From positions 8,246,001-8,310,000 of the forward strand of contig NZ_CP107958.1 in the NCBI RefSeq assembly GCF_036075115.1: a DNA stretch of 64,000 bases. The letters are read 5' to 3'. Both the position numbers and the translations under genes were made by a program. A model generated the notes under the pieces. It saw only the letters and a program-made list of their open reading frames with translations. It did no database searches and had not been told where the DNA came from. Each line of letters starts with the position of its first letter. The first letter of the stretch is position 1. Of this stretch, positions 7,737-15,819 are shown piece after piece. The stretch comes from Streptomyces sp. NBC_00377 (GTDB lineage Bacteria; Actinomycetota; Actinomycetes; Streptomycetales; Streptomycetaceae).

Positions 7737-10436
7737 TCAGGACAGCGTCTCCGGCTCCAGGTCGCCCAGGTAGGCGGCGCGGACCGCGGGGTCGTTGCGC
7801 ACCTCCTCGGGCGTACCGGTGCGGATCAGACGTCCGAAGTCCAGGACGACGACCTGGTCGCAGACGCTCATGACCATGTCGACGTCGTGCTCGACGAGCA
7901 GCACCCCCATCCCCCATTCCTCGGCCAACCGCCGCACCAGGTGAGCCAGTTCACGGGTCTCGTCGTCGGACAGCCCGGCCGCCGGTTCGTCGAGCAGGAG
8001 CACCGAGGGGGAGGCCGCGACCGCCCTCGCGATGGCCAGCAGCCGCCGTTCCCCGTACGAGAGGTCGCCCACCGGCCGGTCGAGACCGTGCTGGAGTCCG
8101 AACTCCCTGATGGCCACGCGTACCTGTGGGGGCAGCGGGCGGCTGCCGGGACGGATCAGGTCGGTGAGGTACGCCCATCGGCCGGGCCGGTCGCAGGCCG
8201 CGTACAGGTTGTCCAGGACCGTCATGTCCTCGAACAGCTCCAGCGACTGGAAGGACCGGCTGAGTCCGGCCGCGGCCCGCCGGTGCACCGGCAGCCGGCT
8301 GATGTCCCGCTCGCCCAGCAGCACCTGGCCGGACGTGGTCCGGGTGAAGCCGGTGACGGCGTCGATGGCGGAGGTCTTGCCGGCGCCGTTGGGGCCGATG
8401 AGCCCGACGACCCGGCCCGGTCCGACGTCCAGCGAGAGCCCGTCGACGGCGACGACGCCGCCGTACCGGACGGTCAGGTCCCGGACCCGCAGGGGGAGCG
8501 GCGCGGCACGGGGCACCGTTTCCGTCGCCTCGTCGCGCACCGTGTCCGCCGTGACCGCGCCGCGTCGGGCCGGCAGTCTGCGTCGGACGCCCGCGGCCTG
8601 TGTGCCGAGCCCCTTCCCGATGCCGTCCTGGTTGCCGACCAGGGTCAGGATCAGGATGATGCCGCCGATCAGGGGCATCCACTCGCTCAGCCCGGGCAGC
8701 ACCAGGTCCCCGAAGCGGGCGCCGACCGTGCCCGCGGCGAACGTGGCGCCGAACAGCGGGCCGGCGAGGTAGCCGACGCCACCGATGACGGCGAGTCCCA
8801 GCGCGGTGACGGAGCCGAAGCTCGCGAAGTCGGCGAAGACCACCGATGTCGAGCGGAACCCGGTGAGCACCCCGGCGAGCGCCGCGATGGCCGCGGACAG
8901 GCCGAAGGCGTAGAGCTTGGCGGCGCGGACGTCGATGCCGAGCGCGGCGGCGGCCCGTTCGTTGGCCCGTACGGCGATGAGCCGCCGGCCGGTCCGGCCG
9001 CGCCGTACGTTGGCGACGACCAGCGCGGCGGCGACGAACAGCACGAGCACCACGGCGGCGTAGCGCTGCGGGTGGTCGACGCCCGAGATGCTGACGCCGA
9101 AGAGTCTCTGTCCGCCCACCGCGATGCCGTCGCTGCCGGGGGTCGTCGACAGGTCGGTGTTCTGGAAGACCATCGCCTCCAGCGTGGTGCCGAGGCCGAG
9201 GGTGATGATCGCGAGGTTGACCCCGCGGGTACGGACCGCCGGGAGCGCGAACAGCAGGCCGATCGGCACCGTCCCCAGCACTCCCGCGAGCAGGGCGAGT
9301 TCGAAGGGCCAGCCCCAGTCGGCCGCCGCGTGCCCGGCGATGAAGGCGCCGGTTCCGGCGAGGGCGTAGGCCGCGAGGGAGACCTGCCCCGCGTAGCCGG
9401 TGACCACGACGATGGACAGGATGATCAGGGCCAGTACCAGGGTGTTGGTGATCGCGTCGGCCCACAGGGGGGTCGACAGGCTCACCAGGAGCAGCCCGAC
9501 CGCGACGGCCAGCGCCAGCGGGACGGGCCGCACCCGGCCGGTGCCCAGCGCGGGCAGCCGTTCCAGGAACGTGCCGCGCAGCGGGAGCGCCCGGCCGCGC
9601 GCGACCAGGACGAGGGCGATGAAGAGGAAGGGCACCGAGGTGGCGAGCCCGGTGACGTCGGAGCCGAAGCGGGTCAGCTCGGACTGCACGAGGCCGATCA
9701 CCAGACCGCCCGCCAGGGTGACGGGGAAGGACGAGAATCCGCCGACCAGGGCTGCGGCCAGCGCGCTCAGCAGCAGCGTGGTCAGCCCGGTCACCGACAG
9801 GCCGATGACCGGCACGATCAGGATCGCGGTGAGTCCGGCGAACGCCGAGCCGAGCGCCCAGTTGACCGTGGCGACGAGGTCGGGGGACCAGCCCAGCGCG
9901 GCGGCGGTGTGCTCGTTCTCGGCGACCGCGGTGGTGCCCAGGCCGAAGAGGGTGCGCCGGTAGAGCAGATGGAGGACCGCGGTGACGGCGACGGCGATGC
10001 CGAGCAGCCAGACCCGGTCCTCGGAGACCGTCGCGCCGCCGATGGTCAGCAGCCGCGTCGGCAGTCGGCCGGGCACCAGCTGGAGGCTGTCGCCGTAGCG
10101 TGTGACGGCGATCGCGGTGAGCACGATGAACACGGCCAGGGTGCCGACCAGACGCGCCGGTGAGGACGCCCGGCGCAGCGGGCGCAGCACCAGCAGATGG
10201 GTGAGGACGCCCAGCAGCGCGGAGCCGAGCACGCCGCAGGCGGCGGCGGGCCAGTACGGCATGCCGTGCCGGGTGGCCAGCTCCCACTGGACGTAGGCGC
10301 CGGCCATCCCGATCGCGCCGTGCGCGAGGTTGAGGACGCCGGAGCCCCGGTAGACCAGCACGATGCCGTGCGCGGTGAGCGCGTAGAGCGCACCGAGCCC
10401 CAGGCCCAGCAGTGCGAACCGGAGGATGTCGACCAT
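7737..10436 (-). CDS. Branched-chain-type ABC transporter: LivH-LivM-LivG triple fusion
   Basis: An 899-residue protein joining three subunits that are usually separate. Residues 1 to about 290 are a LivH-type permease (GSGVLNLAHGAIGM). About 300-620 are a LivM-type permease (YAGQVSLAAYALAGTGA, LAVIGGVGYLAGP). About 650-899 are a LivG-type ATPase with Walker A GPNGAGKT, signature LSYGERRLLAIARA and Walker B LLLDEPAAGL. The ATG at 10436 has GGAGG upstream and matches the LivH start; the ATG at 10472 does not. The binding protein and the second ATPase are divergent. Cargo could be an acidic or aromatic compound feeding the adjacent CoA pathway rather than leucine. Confidence 0.92.
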   Translation of the reverse strand: MVDILRFALLGLGLGALYALTAHGIVLVYRGSGVLNLAHGAIGMAGAYVQWELATRHGMPYWPAAACGVLGSALLGVLTHLLVLRPLRRASSPARLVGTLAVFIVLTAIAVTRYGDSLQLVPGRLPTRLLTIGGATVSEDRVWLLGIAVAVTAVLHLLYRRTLFGLGTTAVAENEHTAAALGWSPDLVATVNWALGSAFAGLTAILIVPVIGLSVTGLTTLLLSALAAALVGGFSSFPVTLAGGLVIGLVQSELTRFGSDVTGLATSVPFLFIALVLVARGRALPLRGTFLERLPALGTGRVRPVPLALAVAVGLLLVSLSTPLWADAITNTLVLALIILSIVVVTGYAGQVSLAAYALAGTGAFIAGHAAADWGWPFELALLAGVLGTVPIGLLFALPAVRTRGVNLAIITLGLGTTLEAMVFQNTDLSTTPGSDGIAVGGQRLFGVSISGVDHPQRYAAVVLVLFVAAALVVANVRRGRTGRRLIAVRANERAAAALGIDVRAAKLYAFGLSAAIAALAGVLTGFRSTSVVFADFASFGSVTALGLAVIGGVGYLAGPLFGATFAAGTVGARFGDLVLPGLSEWMPLIGGIILILTLVGNQDGIGKGLGTQAAGVRRRLPARRGAVTADTVRDEATETVPRAAPLPLRVRDLTVRYGGVVAVDGLSLDVGPGRVVGLIGPNGAGKTSAIDAVTGFTRTTSGQVLLGERDISRLPVHRRAAAGLSRSFQSLELFEDMTVLDNLYAACDRPGRWAYLTDLIRPGSRPLPPQVRVAIREFGLQHGLDRPVGDLSYGERRLLAIARAVAASPSVLLLDEPAAGLSDDETRELAHLVRRLAEEWGMGVLLVEHDVDMVMSVCDQVVVLDFGRLIRTGTPEEVRNDPAVRAAYLGDLEPETLS

Positions 10437-10564
10437 CGGGGGACCTCCCGGAATCAGGACTTGAAAGCACATTCATTTAAATAATTGTGCCGAGAGTACT
10501 TCACTAACGAGAAAACGCACCCCATGCTGTTCGCCATCTCGACGACGAGCACCGCGGAGGAACC
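10437..10564. promoter_or_regulatory. Divergent promoter region of the ABC importer
   Basis: The gap between the fused permease/ATPase gene and the binding-protein gene holds an AT-rich island (about 10468-10490, with the palindromic core ATTTAAAT) that stands out from the GC-rich surroundings. It probably carries both promoters and a regulator site. The binding-protein gene has GCGGAGGA just upstream of its ATG. No known consensus operator was recognised. Confidence 0.45.
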
Positions 10565-11803
10565 ATGAACGACTCACGCCGACGCAGAACCGCAGCAGCC
10601 AGCTGTCTCGCGGTGACCGGAGCCCTGCTCGCCGCAGGGTGCGGGGGGAACGCGGCCGGCAGCTCTGCCGAGACCTCGTCGCTCAAGGGCACACCGGTCA
10701 AGGTGATGGTCTGGACGCCGGAGGACACCCAGGGCAGCGCCCAGCCCGGAGTCCGGCTCACCGCCCAGGCGTACGAGAAGTGGATCAACGCCAACGGCGG
10801 CATCAAGGGCGCCCCCCTGAAGGTGCTGACCTGCAACGAGAAGAACAACCCCGACGAGGCCGAGAAGTGCGCCCAGCAGGCGGTCGCCGAGAAGGTGGTC
10901 GCGGTCGTCGGCTCCTACAGCCTCGCCGGTGACCGCTACATGCCCATCCTGCAGAAGGCCGGCATCCCGTACATCGGCGGCACCGGCGTCTCGGCCGCGG
11001 AGTTCTCCAACCCCCTGTCGTTCCCGGTCAACGGCGGCACTCCGGTGGTCTTCGCGGCCCATGGCCGGCAGCTGGTGCAGAACGGCTGCAAGAAGATCTC
11101 CGGCGTGCGCTACGACGTGGCCGCCGCCGCCGTCGTCTCGCAGTTCCTCACCCTCGGCGCGGTCTCCGCCGGAGGGTCGGCGCCCAAGGACATCAAGGTG
11201 CCGCTCACCGCCACCGACCTCGCACCGCAGGTCGCCGCCGCCACCAAGGGCAGCGACTGCGTGAGCGTCATCATGGGCACCGCCTCGGGACTGTTCGTGA
11301 AGTCGTACGTGCAGTCCGGCGCCAAGACCGAGCTCGCCAGCGTGGTCGGCAACCTCACCCCGCAGCTGGCCGAGTCCACCGGCGGAAGCAGCAGCCCCCT
11401 GGAGGGCGCCGCGATCACCGGCTACTACCCGCCGATCTCCGACCCCGCCTGGAAGGACTTCGTCGCGGCGGCCAAGGGCAAGGACATCGACACCACCAAC
11501 GGCGCCAACGGCACGACCTGGGTCGCCTTCAAGGTCTTCACCGAGGCCGTCGTGAAGCTCCCGGCGATCTCCGCCGCGGCCCTGGTGCAGGAGCTCGACA
11601 CCACCAAGGGCATCGACACCGGCGGACTGACCCCGCCCCTGAACTGGCAGGCGTCCACGGCCCTGCCGATCAAGGGCCTCGACCGCATCCACAACACCAC
11701 CGCCACCGAACTCACCATCCGCGACGGCAAGATCGAGTGGGCCAGGTCCGGGTCGACCTTCGTCGACGTCCGCAAGGTGCTGACGGCCACGACGTCCGGC
11801 TGA
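10565..11803 (+). CDS. ABC transporter substrate-binding lipoprotein (branched-chain family)
   Basis: A 412-residue exported lipoprotein. A twin-arginine-rich n-region (SRRRRTAAA), a hydrophobic core and the lipobox LAAGC with Cys at about residue 22 show membrane anchoring outside the cell. The body has the periplasmic-binding type I pattern of LivK-like proteins (VMVWTPEDTQGSAQPG, AYEKWINANGGIKGAPL, VVGSYSLAGDRY). It is followed after 10 bases by the LivF-type ATPase and is divergent from the LivHMG fusion, which together make a full importer. The ligand is not predictable from sequence alone. Confidence 0.9.
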   Translation: MNDSRRRRTAAASCLAVTGALLAAGCGGNAAGSSAETSSLKGTPVKVMVWTPEDTQGSAQPGVRLTAQAYEKWINANGGIKGAPLKVLTCNEKNNPDEAEKCAQQAVAEKVVAVVGSYSLAGDRYMPILQKAGIPYIGGTGVSAAEFSNPLSFPVNGGTPVVFAAHGRQLVQNGCKKISGVRYDVAAAAVVSQFLTLGAVSAGGSAPKDIKVPLTATDLAPQVAAATKGSDCVSVIMGTASGLFVKSYVQSGAKTELASVVGNLTPQLAESTGGSSSPLEGAAITGYYPPISDPAWKDFVAAAKGKDIDTTNGANGTTWVAFKVFTEAVVKLPAISAAALVQELDTTKGIDTGGLTPPLNWQASTALPIKGLDRIHNTTATELTIRDGKIEWARSGSTFVDVRKVLTATTSG

Positions 11804-11813
11804 GGGAGCACCC

Positions 11814-12557
11814 GTGTCCGACACCGAAGCGCCCCTGATCGCCACCCGCGCCCTGTCCGCCGGATACGGCAGCCGGCCCGTCGTGCACGACCTCGACATC
11901 GAGGTCCGCCCCGGCGAGGTCGTCGCCCTGCTCGGACCCAACGGCGCGGGCAAGACCACCACCCTGCGGGCCCTGTCCGGCGATCTCGCCCCCCTGGGGG
12001 GCGAGGTGCGCTGGCTGGGCCGCACCGGCCGTGCGCCGCTGCACCGCCGTGCCCGGGAGGGCCTGGCCTACGTCGGTGAGCGGGCGGTCTTCACCCGGCT
12101 CGACACCGCGGACAACCTCCGGGTCGGCCGCGTGACGACGGGCCAGGCACTCGAACTCTTCCCCGAGCTCGGAAAACGCCTGCGGACCGGCGCGGGCATG
12201 CTGTCGGGCGGTGAGCAGCAGATGCTGTCACTGGCCCGCGCGCTGTGCCGCGCACCCCGGCTGCTCCTCGCGGACGAACTGTCCCTCGGCCTCGCCCCGC
12301 TCGTCGTCGACCGGCTCCTGCGCGCGGTGCGCCGGGCGGCGGACGACGGGCTGGGCGCGCTCCTGGTCGAACAGCACGTGCGCAAGGTGCTGGACATCGC
12401 GGACCGCGTCTACGTCCTGCACCGGGGCCGCGTCACCATGACCGGCACCCCGCAGGACCTGCGCGCGAACCTGGACGCGATCGAATCGTCGTACCTCGCG
12501 GCGAGGACACCCGGCCCGACGGAGCAGACCACCTACGCGAACGACCGAGGCGAATGA
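11814..12557 (+). CDS. ABC transporter ATPase, LivF-type
   Basis: A 247-residue ATPase with Walker A GPNGAGKTT, signature LSGGEQQMLSLARAL and Walker B LLADELSLGLAP, plus the LivF-type LLVEQHVRKVLDIADR switch region. Translation starts at the GTG at 11814. It supplies the second nucleotide-binding domain for the importer whose first is fused to the permeases at 7737-10436. Its stop lies two bases before the start of the LuxC remnant, so the two were probably one transcript. Confidence 0.92.
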   Translation: MSDTEAPLIATRALSAGYGSRPVVHDLDIEVRPGEVVALLGPNGAGKTTTLRALSGDLAPLGGEVRWLGRTGRAPLHRRAREGLAYVGERAVFTRLDTADNLRVGRVTTGQALELFPELGKRLRTGAGMLSGGEQQMLSLARALCRAPRLLLADELSLGLAPLVVDRLLRAVRRAADDGLGALLVEQHVRKVLDIADRVYVLHRGRVTMTGTPQDLRANLDAIESSYLAARTPGPTEQTTYANDRGE

Positions 12558-12558
12558 G

Positions 12559-13045
12559 GTGAACGCGGTACCGAGCGCACGCGTGCAGATCCGATCCCTT
12601 GTCCCTTCCGGCTCCACCTTCGACCAGCCGGCCGACGCACTGCGGGAGTTGCAGCTCGAAGCCGCCAGGGACGCGCTCGCGGCCCACCGCGAGCGCGTCC
12701 CGCTGCTGCGCACTCCTCGCGCACGAGTACCGGGTGTGGGGCGGCTACGACCGGCGGGGCCTGGTCATCCGCTCACCGGAACCGGTGGATTTCCACCCCG
12801 ACGGCAAGACCGTCAACGTCGTCCCCGTGGGCGCCCTGTCCGAGGCCGTCGCGCACACCGGGGTCGCCACCCGGACGGTGGGCGTGTACCCCGACGCGCG
12901 CAAGGCGGAACTGCGTGACGCCCTCGCCTGCGCCGGTGTCCAGCGCGTGGTCTCGCTGGGCGGGGCGGGCGGAATGCCGCCGGGCCCCCCGCACGACGGT
13001 TTCTATCCGCTGCACCGGCTCGTGCGCTGGGTGAACGACGAGTGA
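12559..13045 (+). pseudogene. Remnant of a LuxC-type long-chain acyl-CoA reductase
   Basis: The C-terminal end of a LuxC-family acyl-CoA reductase is clear in the second frame from about 12710: EYRVWGGYDRRG, FHPDGKTVNVVPV, TVGVYPDARKAELRDAL, QRVVSLG and a final LHRLVRWVNDE. A possible N-terminus (GTG at 12559, VNAVPSARVQIRSLVPSG) is in another frame, and the shift falls near 12700-12715. LuxC proteins have about 480 residues; only about 160 codons remain and the catalytic Cys region is missing. I infer an internal deletion plus a frameshift. An intact enzyme would have reduced an acyl-CoA to the aldehyde, which fits the CoA pathway beside it. Confidence 0.75.
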
Positions 13046-13046
13046 T

Positions 13047-13080
13047 CCGGCGGGGGGCGGCCCCGGCCGTCCCCCGCCGG
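13047..13080. terminator. Hairpin between convergent LuxC remnant and YceI gene
   Basis: 10-bp perfect stem CCGGCGGGGG (13047-13056) with its complement at 13071-13080 and a 14-base GC-rich loop. It lies tail-to-tail between the LuxC remnant and the YceI gene. Confidence 0.55.
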
Positions 13081-13086
13081 CGTCCG

Positions 13087-13746
13087 TCAGCCGGCGACCG
13101 GCGTGCGAATGGCGGCGATGTCGAACTGGAGCCGCACTTTCTCACTCACCATCGCGCCGCCCTCGGCCAGTCGGGCGTTGTACGTCAGACCCCATTCCGA
13201 ACGGTCGATGGTGGTGGTCCCGTCGAAACCGGCCCGCTCATAGCCGAACGGGTCCACGACATGACCGAGGTAGGTGAGTTCGAGGATTACGGGACGAGTC
13301 GTGTCCTTGATGGTGAGGTCGCCGGTCATGCGGTAGACGTCAGGGCCGGCGAGTTCTACGGCGGTACTGGTGAAACGCATCTGCGGATAGGCCGCGGCGT
13401 TCAGGAAGTCACGGCCGACCAGATGCGCGTCGCGCTGCTCCACGCCGGTGTCGACGCTCGCGGTGGACAGCAGGATCTCGGCCCGGGAGCGGGACGGGTG
13501 GCGGCCGTCGAAGTAGAGCCGGCTGCGGTACTCGGTGAAGGCGCCGCGCACGGTGGTCACCAGGGCGTGCCGGACGGAGAACCCGATGCGGCTGTGTGCC
13601 GGGTCGATCATCCAGTCGCCGGTCAGCGCCGCCAGGGCGGGATCGGGCGAACCGGTGGGGGGAAAGGCGGGCGAGCCGACGGGAGGTTGCGCGGCTGTGG
13701 GGGCCGCCGACCGTCGGGTGGATGCGCCGCGGGTGAACAGGTTCAT
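13087..13746 (-). CDS. YceI-family lipid-binding protein
   Basis: A 219-residue protein whose residues about 42-215 match the YceI lipocalin-like fold: WMIDPAHSRIGFSVRHALVTTVRG, RFTSTAVELAG, GDLTIKDTTRPVILE and RSEWGLTYN. YceI proteins bind polyisoprenoid or amphiphilic molecules. The first 40 residues are Pro/Ala/Ser-rich with no hydrophobic stretch, so no standard signal peptide is visible; cytoplasmic forms are common in actinomycetes. It is probably a single-gene unit ending at the hairpin at 13047-13080. Confidence 0.88.
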   Translation of the reverse strand: MNLFTRGASTRRSAAPTAAQPPVGSPAFPPTGSPDPALAALTGDWMIDPAHSRIGFSVRHALVTTVRGAFTEYRSRLYFDGRHPSRSRAEILLSTASVDTGVEQRDAHLVGRDFLNAAAYPQMRFTSTAVELAGPDVYRMTGDLTIKDTTRPVILELTYLGHVVDPFGYERAGFDGTTTIDRSEWGLTYNARLAEGGAMVSEKVRLQFDIAAIRTPVAG

Positions 13747-13941
13747 GGTTCACGTAGTTACTGCACCTCTGAAAGCGCCGCAAGCCTGCTCCCCGGGCGG
13801 CGACGGACCGAATCCGCCCTGACAGGCCTATACGCCGCCACCGAATGTCCGGCGGACGCAATATCCACACATCCCCGTCACTCGACGGTCAAGTGAATCC
13901 CCGGACCCCTGCGGGCCTTTCCCGTCGACACGCTCGACGAC

Positions 13942-14170
13942 ATGCCGGGATACCGTCGGCGCCCGTCGTCGCTCCTGCTCGCCGCCATCGCCTCCGTCAC
14001 CGACCGCCTGCGGCTGGCCGCCGCGGTCCTGGCACCCCTGCGCCACCCGCTGCTGATGGCACGGGAACTGGGCACCCTCGACCTGATCAGCGAAGGGCGG
14101 CTGCTGGTCCAGCCCACGGTGAGCTGGAGCCGCGACGAGTACGACGCCCTGGGCGTCCCCCCGCGGCGCT
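13942..14170 (+). pseudogene. Fragment of a luciferase-like (LLM) flavin oxidoreductase
   Basis: About 70 codons in one frame read as the middle N-terminal part of an LLM-class F420/FMN-dependent oxidoreductase: LLAAIASVTDRLRLAAAVL, APLRHPLLMARELGTLDLIS, and GRLLVQPTVSWSRDEYDALG. Full-length members have 280-350 residues. Homology fades upstream of about 13960 and stops abruptly near 14160, shortly before the MarR gene. It is not expected to be functional. Confidence 0.65.
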
Positions 14171-14272
14171 CACCGCCTGAGGAGGCGCCCTCCGCCCGGG
14201 CCTGTCGTTTCGTACAATTTGAGTCCGAACAACACGACGACCCACGCAGCATGTGGCCGAAGGAGTGTGCCG

Positions 14273-14845
14273 ATGCCCGGCCAGCGATCCATCGCCGAAG
14301 CCGAGAAGCTCGCCGAGGCCAAGCTCGGCGGCATTGCGTTGCGGCGGGAACAGATGGCCGTCGTCGCCAACATCTACCGCGCCGCCTCGGCGGTGCGCCA
14401 GCACCTGGAGAACTCCGTACTGCGCGGCTCCGACCTGACATGGACGGCGTTCGTCGTGCTCTGGGTGGTGTGGGTGTGGGGCGAGTCGGAGACCCGGCAC
14501 GTCGCCGAGGAGGCCGGGATCTCCAAGGGCACGCTCACCGGTGTGGCCCGGACGCTGGAAGGGCGGGGACTGCTGCGTCGGGCGGGACACCCCGCCGACG
14601 GCCGGCTGGTCCTGCTCAGCCTCACCGACGAGGGGGAGGCGCTGATGAAGCGCCTGTTCCCGGCCTTCAACGAGGAGGAGGCCTTCGTGGCGAGCCGCCT
14701 CAGCGACGAGGAGTGCCGGAGTGTCGCCGACGGGCTGCGCCGCGTCGTGCGACAGGTCGAGGAAAAGGGCGAGGAGCGCCGCGCGGCCCTCCTCGACGGA
14801 GCCGCACCGGCCCCCCGCCGCAGCGGGCGCCGCCCGAAGGCCTGA
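14273..14845 (+). CDS. MarR-family regulator
   Basis: A 190-residue winged-helix protein. The recognition region ETRHVAEEAGISKGTLTGVARTLEGRGLL and wing RRAGHPADGRLVLLSLTDEGEAL are typical of MarR. The ATG at 14273 has AAGGAG seven bases upstream, better than the ATG at 14219. It ends in a basic tail (RRSGRRPKA). Its usual target may be gone, because the flanking genes (LLM fragment, ALDH/PuuD chimera) are remnants; a MarR beside polyamine-use genes is a plausible original context. Confidence 0.88.
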   Translation: MPGQRSIAEAEKLAEAKLGGIALRREQMAVVANIYRAASAVRQHLENSVLRGSDLTWTAFVVLWVVWVWGESETRHVAEEAGISKGTLTGVARTLEGRGLLRRAGHPADGRLVLLSLTDEGEALMKRLFPAFNEEEAFVASRLSDEECRSVADGLRRVVRQVEEKGEERRAALLDGAAPAPRRSGRRPKA

Positions 14846-14939
14846 GCGGGTCCGGGCAACGGCCGCCGCTGGGAAAACCGGAGCCCGCCCCGGCAGGGCG
14901 CCGAGTGGGCCTGCCCCCGGCCCGCACGACCTGGCTCGA

Positions 14940-15665
14940 TCACCCGGCCGGACGACGTGTCCGCGCCGGGAGCGTCGAGGAGAGCCGGGGGCGTCGGCGC
15001 TCGTCGCGGGCGGCCGCCACCAAGGCGTCGAACAGGCCCTGTTGGGCGCGATCCTCGTGCGCGGTGTCCTCCGGGTGCCACTGGACCGCCGTGAACCAGC
15101 CCGGTGCGCCGGGGAGTTCGAGTCCTTCCACCGTGCCGTCGGCGGCACGCGCGCTGACGGTGAGTCCCGGCGCGACGGTGGCCACCCGCTGATGGTGGTA
15201 GCAGGAGGCCCCCACCGTCCGCGCACCGGTGGCCTGTTCGAGCAGTGTGCCCCGCTGTATCTCCACCGGGTGCACCACATGCCGGTGTTCGCGGCCGGGG
15301 CCGCCCATGTCCTGTTCCAGGGTGCCGCTGAGGGCGACGTCGACGACCTGGAGGCCCCGGCAGACCGCGAGCAGCGGGAGGCCCGACTCGATGGTCCACC
15401 GGGCGAGTGCGAGGTCGAAGGCGTCCTGGACCGCCAGGGTGAGCGGGAAGTTCCACGGTACGACCGCGGCGACGACCCCGGCCGGCTCCCGCGTGACCAG
15501 GGCGAGCGCGTCGGGCGCGGTGTGCGGGGACTCGTCGGTGAGCTTGTCCGCCAACTGCCCGTACCAGCGGAAGGTGTTGACGAGGGCGCGTAGTTCGATC
15601 GCGTACGCCTCGGTGACGGGCTTGCCCATCTCCAGGGTGACGGTGAGTGACTCAAGGCCGCGTGG
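14940..15665 (-). pseudogene. Chimera of aldehyde dehydrogenase fragment and PuuD-type glutamine amidotransferase
   Basis: One open frame joins two families. Its upstream part (about 15665-15430) is an aldehyde-dehydrogenase internal segment: LEMGKPVTEAY, FRWYGQLAD, REPAGVVAAVVPWNFPLTLA. From about 15436 it becomes the class I amidotransferase half of gamma-glutamyl-GABA hydrolase: ESGLPLLAVCRGLQVV with the nucleophile Cys, MGGPGREHRHVVHPV, and AVQWHPEDTA with the catalytic His. Both lack their N-termini and the ALDH lacks its active-site half. The seam at VQDAFDLAL suggests a deletion fusing neighbouring puuC-like and puuD-like genes. If translated, the first ATG is at 15629. Confidence 0.72.
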
Positions 15666-15688
15666 CGGCGGGGGTCCTGTGCGAGGTC

Positions 15689-15730
15689 TTGACGTGTACT
15701 TGACGTAGTGGCTGTATGGGAGCGCTCCCA
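15689..15730 (+). promoter_or_regulatory. Promoter with CebR-type operator upstream of the mannanase gene
   Basis: TTGACG (15689-15694), a 17-bp spacer and CTGTAT (15712-15717) form a good housekeeping-sigma promoter. The perfect 14-bp palindrome TGGGAGCGCTCCCA (15717-15730) overlaps the last base of the -10 and the start region. This is exactly the published box of CebR/CelR, LacI-family repressors released by cello-oligosaccharides in Streptomyces and Thermobifida. The site predicts repression of the downstream GH5 gene in the absence of beta-glucan fragments. Confidence 0.85.
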
Positions 15731-15819
15731 CGTCGATGCCGTCCGCCGGCGTCGTCCCCATCCCCGGACCCCTCTGCCCATGGCCGCCCGAGTTCTCCGG
15801 CCTCACTTCTGGAGTCGCA

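Noticed and set aside
12559..14170. LuxC-like and luciferase-like fragments as a bioluminescence (lux) operon
   Set aside because: Both are broken, they are separated by a YceI gene on the other strand, no luxA/B/D/E partner is present, and the LLM family is mostly unrelated to light emission.
15736..15819. ATG at 15736 as the mannanase start
   Set aside because: It lies six bases after the operator, where the transcript would barely begin, and has no ribosome-binding site; the GTG at 15820 has GGAG at the right distance.
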